Assembly (NCBI RefSeq): GCF_032854445.1
Contig: NC_088306.1
Span: forward strand, 21,299,764-21,363,763
DNA: 64,000 nucleotides
Direction of reading: 5' to 3'
Source: Liolophura sinensis
Lineage: Eukaryota; Mollusca; Polyplacophora; Chitonida; Chitonidae
Shown: positions 1-10,938 of the stretch, in pieces
Position numbering within the stretch: position 1 is the stretch's first letter
Layout: each line of letters opens with the position of its first letter
Program-made: the position numbers and the translations under genes
The notes under the pieces: generated by a model
The model's database searches: none
The model's input: the letters and a program-made list of their open reading frames with translations, nothing else
What the model was told of the DNA's origin: nothing

Positions 1-736
1 TTCTCCAATATGGCCGGAATTAAAGTGCGTCAAAGGTGGGTAAAGCTTTATAGTCCAGCAGGTACACAAAGCGATTTGGTGACGCACATTCACAAGAAGT
101 TAACACGTGTGATACGCAAAACGAAAAACAATAAGAACAGCTCAGAGAAGAAAAAAAATAATCTTAGCCAAAACAGTAGGTTTGCAGCTTTCCGCTTGAA
201 AGCATAAAAATAAAGCCTTAAACATGGGTACCTGCGCTCTAATATGTGTTCCGTGAACACTATGGTCATGCTGTTGTTGGATCATGTGCATTCATGCGTG
301 AGGAAATGCGTAATGAAAGAATGAATGAAAAACACATGGGCGTTTGTTGTGTAACGGGAGAGATTTATCTGATTACGCGTGAACCAGCGCAATGGAGCGA
401 GAGAGTGAGATAATGAATAAATGAGCTACACTTAGGTTATTAAATGAAATGAAATGAGAAGGTGTTATTACATCTTACAGCTAGCGGTTGTTATTTAATC
501 CTTGTATTACAACAAATTATACCTTGTGCTTTGTTTGTATAAACCATTAAGGGTATAGGCCTGTATAGTATTATCATTTAAACGCTGCATGTCTGAGCTA
601 TGACTTAAGGTTTGTGGAATATAAAGCAAACAACAACTTCTGTCCCTTTCCCCAGTCAATCCAAAGCTGAAAAGCAACAACAGGTCCATTTATTTAACAC
701 CTGAGCGGTTCCATTAAACTATACACTGTGCGTTTT
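1..736. other. No gene recognised
   Basis: Only short open frames without recognisable domains; the 65-codon frame near 10-207 is lysine/asparagine rich and resembles nothing known to me. No splice-site pattern or repeat stands out. Confidence 0.5.
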
Positions 737-905
737 TTATTATTTATTTATTTCACAGGTGCTTTACGCCATACTCAAGATTATTTCACTCATATGACGG
801 CGGTCAGCATTATAGACGAGGAAACTGGGCAGAGCCCGGAGGAAAACCACGACCATTCGGAGGCTGCTGACAAATCTTCCAGTCCGCATGAGCATCGCCG
901 TGGTG
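737..905 (-). mobile_element. SINE family 1 copy, 5' truncated
   Basis: Read on the minus strand it carries the diagnostic body of the most abundant repeat in this window: the GGGCTCTGCCC-like inverted motif, a block ending in ATAAGTGAAATATTCTTGAG, then GTACGGCGTAAAACACC and an AAATAAAT tail. The tRNA-like head is missing. Confidence 0.8.
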
Positions 906-2097
906 AGAGTCCTGGGTTCTGCGGGGTTTTTTCACCCTGCGTATACAATGCATAGGCCTTATAATTTATCTAAGGTGAACTCCTTCAGACGGAAAATTTT
1001 CTTTACGAGTTTTTGACAGAAAACACAAAGCCAAAAGACATCTGGACTTCATTTTGTGACAAACATGATTTTTACAGTGTTACAGATATCCGTTTTGCGG
1101 CAGTTTGATTTGAAAAGAGTTAAGTTCGTAGTTCAATTTCCCATGGAAAAAGGCGCAAAAATTTTCCCGTTGTCGATCTCTTTGCGTCTAAAATTATGTT
1201 GGAGACATTACAAAGCGATCTTATGTACTGAAACGCATTAAAATCGTACCAGAGGGAAAAGGTAAAATTGAAGCAAAACCAAATTATATTTGGTGTCGGA
1301 TGTGTATAACATTCAATAAGATGAGTCAGTTACGCATTGGTAATGACAAAGTGTCATTGAAAAGTGTACAATTGTAATGTAGAGGAAATGGAACACACAA
1401 GATGTCCAAAGACAAAGTCAGTACCATGTATGACCAACCCTGTCCAATATTGCTTCGTGGTCATCGTTCAACATGAAATTGATAAATAATGTACAGTAGG
1501 CCCTGAATTTTCAAGCCGCAGAATTCGGTTTATTAGTGGTCATACAAATCAAGCTGAAAATGGAACATAATTATAAAAAAAGCTCAGGGAAGAAAAGGGC
1601 CTATAACTATTGTGTGGTAATTGCTTTGTTGTTTTTTGTTGTTTTTTTTTTGTTTTTTTGTTTGTTTATTTTAATTCTTTTGTTTTTTCTTTAGCTTTTT
1701 ACTTTTATGAATAACAGTTTATTTTGATTGTTGATAATGGCCAATTTGCATCCTTTAAGATTTCTGTTCATGGGACCAAAATCAAAATAGTCAAAACGCA
1801 TGTTCAGGACATTTCAAAATGATGTTCTACTCATTCACGCGCTCTACTCATCACACCTGACAGGTGATACAATGTGGGTCACCGGAACGTGCGTTTTTGA
1901 GGCTATGTTTTCATTTTAACCCTGTGTACAGACAACTCAAACTATGACCTTGAAAGGGTTTGAACAAAGGATAATGGCGCAATGCAGCATCAAAGTACGG
2001 CCCATTTTTTTTATGCCCACCCGATATATAGCTTTTCACCTTCAGGCAAGTTTCTGGGAACATGTATACCCTTGATCTTGCATTAAGTCTCATTTTA
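906..2097. other. No gene recognised
   Basis: Unique-looking AT-rich DNA with a T-rich stretch at about 1623-1700. No open frame shows a recognisable domain. Confidence 0.5.
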
Positions 2098-3240
2098 CCC
2101 GTCCGTCTGGATTGAGGCTTACTCTACCTGTCCGTCCGGATTGAGGCTTACTCTACCTGTCCGTCCGGATTAAGGCTTACTCTACCTGTCCGTCCGGATT
2201 GAATTTACTCTACCTATTCGTCCGGATTGAGGATTACTCTACCTGTCCGTCCGGATTGAGACTTACTCTACCTGTCCGTCCCGATTGAGGCTTACTCTAC
2301 CTGTCCATCCGGATTGAGGCGTACTCTACCTGTCCATTCGGATTGAGGCTTACTCTACCTGTCCGTCTGGATTAAGGCTTACTCCATTTGTCGATTCGGA
2401 CTGCGACTTACGCTACCTGGATTGAGGCTTATTCCATTTGACCATACGGACTGCGGCTAATTCTGCCCGGCCTTTTGGATTGAAGCTTACTCTACCTGCC
2501 CATTCAGATTCAGGCTTACTCTACCCGTCCATTCGGACTGAGGCTTACTCTACTTGTCCCTTTCGATTGAGGCTTATTCTACCCGTCCATACCTGTCCAT
2601 TAGGAATGTGGTTCACTCTATCTGTCCGTCCGAATTGAGGCTTAGCTCACCAGTCTATTTGAATTGAGGCTTACTCTACCTGTTCGTCAGGACTGAGGCT
2701 TACTCTGTCCGGATAATTCTGCCCGTACATTTGCATTTAGGTTTACTTCACCTGTCCATTCAGATTGAGGATTACTCTAATTGTCCATTCGGACTGGGCC
2801 TTACTCTACCTGTCCGTCCGGATTGAGGCTTTCTCTCTCCGTCAGTTTGGATTGAGGCTTACTCCACCTGTCCATTCAGATTGAGGATTACCCTAACTGT
2901 CCATCCGGATTGAGACTTACTGCACCTGTTCGTCCGGATTGACACTTACTCTGTCTGTCCCTTTGGGTGTGTCAGGTGTGATTTGTGCTCTACCTGTCTG
3001 TCCGCATACAGGTTTACTCTACCTGTCCGCCTGGATTGAGGCTTGCTCTGTTTGCCCGTTTGAAATGAGACTTATCCTACCTGTCCGTCCGGATTAAGAT
3101 TACTCTAGCGCCTCCGTGAATTGAAATCCATTTTACATATCCGTCCGGATTGAGGTTCATTCTGCCTACTCGTACGGAATGGAGGTTACACTACCTCTCC
3201 ATTTGGACTATGTCATTTTACCTGTCCATCCGGATAGATA
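2098..3240. repeat. 29-bp degenerate minisatellite
   Basis: Roughly 39 units built on CTCTACCTGTCCGTCCGGAT followed by TGAGGCTTA. Units vary by substitutions and small indels, so the array is old. Open frames inside it are by-products of the repeat. Confidence 0.9.
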
Positions 3241-3300
3241 TGAGGCGACGTAATTCATAGTTCATAAACTCTAATTTGGCAGATTGATTCAACGTGAAAC

Positions 3301-3500
3301 TTGCCACAGGTCCCTTACAGCGTGGTGTACACGTGAGATGTGACTACAGGATTAGCTGAATGCGCCTTATACAGGCTCAGTACACCTCTACGGATGTTAA
3401 CGTGACGTTGTGTGCCACAGATCCCTGACAGTGTGGTGTATACGTGAAATGTGACTACAGGAATAGCTGAATGTTGCCTTACATAGGCTAAATAGAGCTT
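3301..3500. repeat. Two-copy tandem duplication of about 110 bp
   Basis: The block from TTGCCACAGGTCCCTTACAG to ATTAGCTGAATG recurs from about 3412 with scattered substitutions (TGCCACAGATCCCTGACAG). Confidence 0.75.
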
Positions 3501-4125
3501 GAACACATATACTCCGTGTTGTACGTATTATCCCCGTCAGAGAGAACTAAGGGCGTCACGCTTGAATTAGATTTATGCCAGGGACATCTTGATAAGACAG
3601 ATAACAAGAGTTTTCATCAGACCGCACAGACAGAGTCCTCGAAAAAAATGGGACTCTACCTCTATGATGTGGCTATCATAAATAACTCATAATTATCTCG
3701 ATGATCGAGTTGTTTGTTAGTTTGTTTGTTTGGCTAGCATCTGACAAGTCGTGGAAAAGAATAAAAATTGTTATATGTTACCCCATTTTAAGGCAGGCAC
3801 GTGGATTTTTTTTATAGATTGAGTAAAATCTATAAAAAGAAAAAACACATTAAACACGAAAAAAAACCCACATTAATCTAACGTAAAAAAATGTAACTTA
3901 AATAGGCAGTTGTCAAACAATAGAAGAGTCACCAAAGCATTTAAAGGGGTGATAGATGAAAGTAGATTGTGTCCCATGAAAGACTAGCATATATGAATAT
4001 GTAGCATTGCTTCCCGCACCTGTGCTCTCATGTTCATGTCTCACCCCACGCTCTGTCCCTAACTCGACGCGGTGCTCATTTATGGGACAGGTTTAATTAT
4101 TTCTCGGATTACTCTCCATCGATCA
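3501..4125. other. No gene recognised
   Basis: AT-rich sequence with A-runs near 3838-3870; nothing identifiable. Confidence 0.45.
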
Positions 4126-4262
4126 CTCCTTCTCTTTTTCTACAGAAGGTCGTGGGTTTTCGCTGGGTTCTGCCCGGGTTCCCCCAACCACAATGGTGGC
4201 CGCCATTGTGTAATAAGTGAAATATTTTTCAGTATGGCGTAAAACCCCAGTCAAATAAAGTA
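4126..4262 (+). mobile_element. SINE family 1 copy, 5' truncated
   Basis: Shows the GGTCGTGGGTTT block, the GGTTCTGCCCGG motif and the tail block AGTATGGCGTAAAACCCC. The head is absent and divergence is considerable. Confidence 0.8.
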
Positions 4263-4380
4263 TATACAATAAAGTAAATTTTTCCATACAATACCAATCA
4301 ATGCTCACAGCACTCCAAATTAACGTCTTCCGTTACCATGCGAAAAAAAGAATGCATTTGCAAATGGTAAATAGTCACTC

Positions 4381-4745
4381 ATTACTATACTATACTGCAG
4401 AAAGAGTAAAACCAGAGCAGTGGCAACAGTGTTACTATTTGCGAATGGGCACACACGCAAGCATTGAAATCTTGCCTCTCCTGATTTTGCCCAATGGGGG
4501 TTTTAGTCTAGCTGTTCATGTAAATGTTTAACTAATATCAACTTATACGCCTCCAAAAACTACGCAGTGATGTTAATACCGATTTTTGTCTTGAAGCTCT
4601 TTTCGTGCACTTATCTTTATATAAAGCAGTGTTATTTCACGTGAACCTCACACTGTAACTGTGGGTGTGTTTTTACAACGCTCCACCTGACTTCGTGGAA
4701 AAAATGTCCAATTGGTCTAGATCCACTTTTTCAGATATCAGAATG
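4381..4745 (+). repeat. Dispersed family X, divergent copy
   Basis: Contains CTGTTCATGTAAATG, a following Y-rich stretch and GCAGTGATGTTAAT in the same order and spacing as copies near 26.5, 33.95, 41.3, 51.4 and 62.75 kb. It has no coding potential that I can see; class unknown. Confidence 0.6.
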
Positions 4746-4810
4746 CAGTAACTTGCCTGTAGTGTTGTTTAGTCAAGAAAAGCTTCTCTTTCACACTTGT
4801 ATTTTAATTG

Positions 4811-4957
4811 GGCTACAAGCGTGCTAGCAACCTGCGGATGGTCGTGGGTTTCCTCCGGGCGCTGCCCGGTTTCCTCCCACCATAATGCTGGCCTCCGTAG
4901 TATAAGTGAAATATCCCTGGGTACGGCATAAAACACCAATCAAATAAATAAATTAAT
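4811..4957 (+). mobile_element. SINE family 1 copy, 5' truncated
   Basis: Nearly consensus body from GCAACCTGCGGATGGTCGTG to the AATCAAATAAATAAATT tail. Confidence 0.85.
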
Positions 4958-5089
4958 TTAATTGGGCTACATGTTATCTGATAAATAATAAGAGTGAACA
5001 ATGAGAGTGCATATATATATATACTGACCCAGCAGTATTTATCTTTGCGTCGGCAGAGATAAGAAGGTTCCAGCCCAATTTCCAAAACG

Positions 5090-5310
5090 AGATATAATAC
5101 AAACCACCAAAGAACTAAGAAAGTATATAATGTATGAAATTAGGTCAGAATCACGCAAAAAGAAGCAGTCAACAGTTTACAATGATGTTGGGAAGACGCA
5201 AGGTATGTTATAGATGAATGAGTGAAATCAGTATTGAAATCGTGTAGGCCTAATCGCTGGGGTATCAGTTGTCGATAAACAATATGTATCTTAGTTGCGC
5301 TTTGGCTGCA
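5090..5310. repeat. Dispersed family Y, copy 1
   Basis: Begins ACCACCAAAGAACTAAGAAA and shares AGCAGTCAACAGTTT, TGAAATCAGTA and ATATGTATCT blocks in the same order with 40352-40570. The two are diverged copies of one unclassified repeat of about 220 bp. Confidence 0.65.
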
Positions 5311-5559
5311 ACTCTTCATACGTTCAACGTGGCGATCTATGTCAACACGATGATCAGACAGCCCCTAGGCCCGTGTTCGCATCAAGAATGTACGTTAGAT
5401 ATAAAGAAAAGCTTGTCGTGGGCTTCGAATTCTTCACCTTAGCGATCTGACGAGAATCAAGTTTCTTCAAGTGATCTTCAGAAGTGAAAACTTTTTCAAC
5501 AGGGCGGGGATTACAGGTCAAGGTGGGTCTACAAAGAGCTTTGTTTGTAACGTAAGGTT

Positions 5560-6030
5560 GACAACACACGTGCAATAAGTGTAACAACATAAATTTAATA
5601 ACACATAAGAAATCATATTTGGATCACACGTCAATATACCCATATGTTTAATAACAAAATGTAATAACAAACTGAAATAACATAAATCCGATAATATAAG
5701 TGTAATGAAACCTGTTTGTGTAACACTAGAAGTGTAATAAGAGTTATGGCATTTCAAACTGTTCAGTGATAATCACATAAACTATCTTCCAGCTGTCTAA
5801 TAACATAAGTCTAATGAAACAGGTCTAATACCATACGTTTAATGGCATAAGTCTAATAACACACGTCTAATAACATATATATAAGTTACAATATTGTCGG
5901 GTTAATATAACAAAATGTATCGATCAAATGTCAATGTATACCAAGCTAAGTGTATAACAGGAGTGTAATAATAAATTAAGTGTAATGACTAAAGTGCAAT
6001 AACGAAATTGTAATAACATAAGTGCAATAG
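5560..6030. repeat. Degenerate TAATAACATAAGT repeats
   Basis: Many loosely spaced copies of a 13-20 bp motif (TCTAATAACATAAGT and relatives). It is AT-rich and non-coding. Confidence 0.6.
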
Positions 6031-6253
6031 CAAAGGTAACATTACATGTCAAATTAATTACTTTTTCTTTATTATTTTTCAATATTTTACACATTTATAT
6101 AAGTAATCGAAATGTATATATAGCAAAATAGTTATTTATAGTTAATGCTTCAAATTGGTCACAATATTATATGTGTTATAATATTTCTAATTATTTTAAA
6201 TGCCCAAGTAAATTAACTTTTGAGGGTATACAACATTGCTGAAAATTATTTTA

Positions 6254-6480
6254 GTGTGTACTACTTTGGTATTGTACAGCCTTGGTCACGTACAAGTTTG
6301 GTGGTGTACTACTTTGGTACTGTACAATGTTGATCACGTACAAGTTTCATGGCGTACCACATTGGTATTGTACAACTCTGGTCAAGTACAAGCTTGGTGG
6401 CGTACTACTTTGGTGTTGTGCAACTTTGGTCATGTACAACTTTGGTAATATACAAGACTGTCAGAGTACAGCTGTATAAC
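6254..6480. repeat. 48-bp tandem repeat, about four copies
   Basis: Units alternate TACTACTTTGGTATTGTACA and TTGGTCACGTACAAGTTTGG. The period is divisible by three, which explains why several overlapping frames stay open here. Confidence 0.85.
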
Positions 6481-6561
6481 TTTTGCAGCTTACAACTCCA
6501 GCAGTGCAGAATTTTGGTATTGCACAGTGTACACCTTTAATACTATGTACTCTATAAACAA

Positions 6562-6873
6562 TGCCGTAGTACGGTAGCGTGGGGCGTTCTGACCGTTGCC
6601 CATCACTGCTGTACTGGCAGAAGTGGCCTCTAAATATCTTCACGACATGTTAAGTAGGCTACTTCTGTCAGTACAGCAGTCATGGGCATTGACAAAAAGT
6701 CCCACTCTACCGTATTCCCACACAGCATATAGAGGCTACTTCTGCCAGTACAGTAGTGATTTGCAACTGCCAGAACGTCCCACTCTGCCGTATTACCATA
6801 AGGAATACAGAGGTCTCTTTTGCCATCACAGCAGTGATGTTCAGTTGTCCTTACGTCTCACACTACCGTATTA
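6562..6873. repeat. 78-bp repeat with one inverted unit
   Basis: Three direct units contain CTACTTCTGCCAGTACAG and CCCACTCTACCGTATT. The first unit (about 6572-6632) is the reverse complement of the next (about 6655-6715), so the left end can fold into a hairpin. Confidence 0.75.
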
Positions 6874-6889
6874 TCACATGGCAAAGTTT

Positions 6890-9735
6890 TGTTTCAAATT
6901 CCTTGTTTTATAAAATAACAAGAAAAAAAAACAAGATTTAAAAAGGCTATGTTACGTGAATGCCTACTTAACTCAACACCGAACCTCCTTCTCGCCACAT
7001 TCTCTTAGTCAGAATTTAATAGTTTAATAGCCGATATACTAATGTTACGGACCAAACTGTCTGTATTATAAAGAGATGGCTTGTTCGAAATACACGACAG
7101 TTTAGCCGCACAAAAAAGTAACCAAAAACCAGCAGATTTTATTTTACAACAAGTTATTAGCTTTAACAAGAACAGATAATAAGACTTATACAAATACTAA
7201 AGTACTTAAGTTTAACAAGAAAGGATAGCAGTATCTATACAAATACTAAAGTACTTACATGTACAACGGTGTCAAGTCCAAACGGACGCATATATTCCAC
7301 AATGCGGAAAACCATACAGGCATAAATGCAGAAATAAGAGGGAAAATCCACAGTATAACGTGTATGACGAAATATACACAAAACTCCACAGGCAGGGTCC
7401 GTGTACTAATAAGCACTGTGTACACAAGAGCACGAATCAAATATACAAGCTCGGACTGAACAAGTGCTCGGTGGAGACATAACAAAGCCAGAGGCTATAA
7501 AGACACCAAAATTCAGCACAAAAGGCCTACTAAGGTAATACACAGCGAAAGCATCCAAAACTCTCAATAATTCTCCGTTCTCTGTTCTCTCCGTTTGACC
7601 TGCTTTCATAGGTCTTAAATAGCCTGGTGGAATTGTCTCGAATAAGAAAATTCCTGAACACTTGATGTAAACAAACAGGCACCGAACTGAGCGCATTCTG
7701 GAACACTCTAAGGCAGAGAGGCAGACAGCAGGCGCCGAACTCAGCGTATGTAAACAGTGGAAGCTAAATTTAGAAACTGACGGCAGTCGTGCACATAACA
7801 CTAAATGGACCATTTACTATGCAAAGTACTGAGTTTACAACAATCGTCCATTTATAAAGAGAAAAATATCAAACACAACTTTACATTACCTATGATTATT
7901 AAATAATTATTATACATAATTACTTAATATAATATATAATTAAAATTAATATATTAAGAAAATAGTAATTCAATTTTATCTAGGCATAGGCCTACTAGGT
8001 TATACTGCTAAACTTACACGATTTAGTACCTTAAAGCAATTCAACTGTTATAAGATACATCATGAATTCATACATTAAAAATCCATATCGAAAAAATGTG
8101 TCAAAGATTGATACATTATCAGTCCGAAATCTCAAAATAATACAATATGACTCACCGGGATGAAGCATTTATACAACAGAACAAAGTCGTTATTTAAATA
8201 ATATATATAAATATATTTTGAACAGGAAAGAAATCAGCAAAGAATAAATAGATGAATAAAACAAAGTAAAATTATACCATAGGGAATCTAGTATATATTT
8301 AAAATTTACAGATGACAGTAATACATAATTATAAAATATGATTTTAAAATTTTAGAAGCGGTCGTCATTTTATAGCTGTGTCCACTTCAGTATCAAATAG
8401 GTGAAAATAATTTAACATCACCGCAATGACATTTTTACATCTTAAGATAAATCGACTATTCCTCTGTCCATAAACGCATAGACAACCTTTAAATAAAGTA
8501 CTATCACCTGAAAAACCATTACCTGGAGATTCCAAATAGGGTTTTCTTATTTTATTCTTTGTTTTTGTTCATAAACATTGCTGTTCTACGGTGAGCAGTT
8601 TGTGACATATTGCACAGGACTGTGAACAGCGAAGTCAAATATTCATTTTGCTGTTAAACACACTATTAACTACTATGTTCCCACATTAAATACATATACA
8701 GATACAGTACTACATGTTTAATCACGTTGGACGTTGAGACAAAGCAATCCGGGAATGTTTAGTAGTTAAACAAAACGGTGATGTCAATGAACTTCCAGTT
8801 TGTTCAATATGGTCCAAAACGTCCATGCTAGACACGCAATCTTTATTTGAATTTCATTCACCGTAAAACAAACAAAAACAAAACAAAAATAAATAAATAA
8901 CAACAACAACAGCAAGGCCGTCCTCCCTTAGATCTCGCGAATATAATGACGGGTAAGTCTAATGCCAGGAAGAGTTACTTCCCTTCGAATTTTCTCCATA
9001 CATACGAGACTTCAGTTACCGTCATGGCGGTGTTAAACCGAAATCCTGCTGTCGAATATGATAGCAGCGAAATCTATTGATATTCGAACATTTAAATGTT
9101 TGGGCAATGTTCCTTTAAAATGTTTGGTAACTATAAAGCGTTTTCAATTTGGCCGTTGATCAGTTTTATCACGGGGGGAATAGGCCCCTAAACGTATACC
9201 TCGTATACGGGGTGAAGCTGGCATATAGCTTTGCCATACACACAGTCAGCAATATACATTTTGCCTATATGATACGAATCGGGACCAATATCAATTCACT
9301 GAACATCAATAATAAACCTGTTACGAAAAAGAAATTATCACACCAATACTTATTTTCAGTCAGATTTATGATAAAGAATAAAACATAAAGTTTAACAACG
9401 CCAGTGTTCCTCCAGTCTTACTTGCAGTACTGAGTGACTATGTATTGCTTTGAGGTAATTTAAGAAACTCCCTAAAAATTCTTTAATATGCCAATAAAGA
9501 AAAAAAGGCAGCTCATTTATTCCTGATTATTTCAGAACGTCATGGTTTCACCTAATTTAAACCTAACTCAATCCGATATTGTGAATATCGAATATCTGAA
9601 TTCGAAATGTACAAATTCGATATTTGTACATTTATTGCGGGAACCATGGTAGAAGTGATTGAAGCTAAAGTAGCCATGTGACCATGTGATGATTAAGATC
9701 TCGCCACAAATATCAAATCAATAATATGATCATTG
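6890..9735. other. Gene-free AT-rich stretch
   Basis: Nearly 3 kb of AT-rich DNA including a very A/T-rich part at about 7870-8350 and an A/C-rich simple stretch near 8860-8920. The 135-codon frame at 7406-7813 (minus) has no recognisable domain, and I do not call it a gene. Confidence 0.5.
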
Positions 9736-10640
9736 TCACATAAAACCGGAAACCAAAGCAGCTACATGATGTGATAATGGGAATTTTGTCACACATTAGC
9801 GGAGACCAAAGCAGCTACATGACTGTGATAATGGGCATCTTGTCATACATACGCGGAGACCAAAGCAGCTACATGACTGTGATAACTGATCATTGTCACA
9901 TAAAACCGGAGACCAAAGCAGCTACATGATGTGATAATGGGCATCTTGTCATACATAAGCGGAGACCAAAGCAGCTACATGACTGTGATAACTGATCATT
10001 GTCACATAAAATCGGAGACCAAAGCAGCTACATGATATGATAATGGGCATCGTGTCATACATACGCGGAGACCAAAGCAGCTATATGACTGTGATAACTG
10101 ATCATTGTCACATAAACCGGAAACCAAAGCAGCTACATGATGTGACAATGGGCATCTTGTCATACATAAGCGGAGACCAAAGCAGCTACATGACTGTGAT
10201 AACTGATCATTGTCACATAAAACCGGAGACCAAAGCAGCTACATGATGTGATAATGGGCATCTTGTCATACATAAGCGGAGACCAAAGCAGCTACATGAC
10301 TGTGATAACTGATCATTGTCACATAAAACCGGAGACCAAAGCAGCTACATGATGTGATAATGGGCATCTTGTCATACATACGCGAAGACCAAAGCAGCTA
10401 CATGACTGTGATAACTGATCATTGTCACATAAACCGGAGAGCAAAGCAGCTACATGATGTGACAATGGATATCCTGTCACACATAAGCGGAGACCAAAGC
10501 AGCTACATGATGTGATAATGTATATCCTGTCACACATAAAACCGGAGACCAAAGCAGCTACATGATGTGACAATGTATATCCTGTCACACATAAGCGGAG
10601 ACCAAAGCAGCTATATGACAATATGATAAAGGATGTCTTG
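9736..10640. repeat. 53-bp minisatellite, 17 copies, dimeric order
   Basis: I count 17 occurrences of ACCAAAGCAGCTACATGA-type cores. Two unit types mostly alternate (one with GATAACTGATCATTGTCACA, the other with TAATGGGCATCTTGTCATAC), giving a higher-order period of about 106 bp. It ends about 220 bp beyond the gene B stop codon, so it may lie in that gene's 3' region. Confidence 0.9.
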
Positions 10641-10858
10641 TCACATAAAATCAGAGATCAAAGCCATGGGCCGATTAAATTGTATTAATCGATTTCGGGA
10701 TAAATAAGAATTATCGTAATATTAAGTTTTCTCTAATATTTACTCAATGGCTTTAAACATGTCCGCCCAAAAGACCTGATTTTGGATTGATAAAATAAAT
10801 ATGATAAAGCTAATTCCAGTACGATGTGAATGTCATCACGTTAAAAATTGGAGACCAT

Positions 10859-10938
10859 TCACGCTGAGTCCTCCTCGATGTCTTCTTTTATGAGCTCCAC
10901 AAGCTGTCTTGATATGTCGGAGATTTTCTTTGGAGAAT
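10859..10938 (-). CDS. Gene B exon 7: C-terminal STING helix and stop
   Basis: The acceptor TTGTTTTCCAG precedes 80 nt ending in TGA (10861-10859). It supplies residues 435-459, a charged amphipathic helix with DISRQLVELIKEDIEED. This corresponds to the region around SLSQEVLRHLRQEE of vertebrate STING. There is no room for a vertebrate-like TBK1/IRF3-binding tail. Confidence 0.85.

Noticed and set aside
10037-10621. Open frames of 69 and 100 codons with repeated motifs
   Set aside because: By-products of the 53-bp minisatellite.
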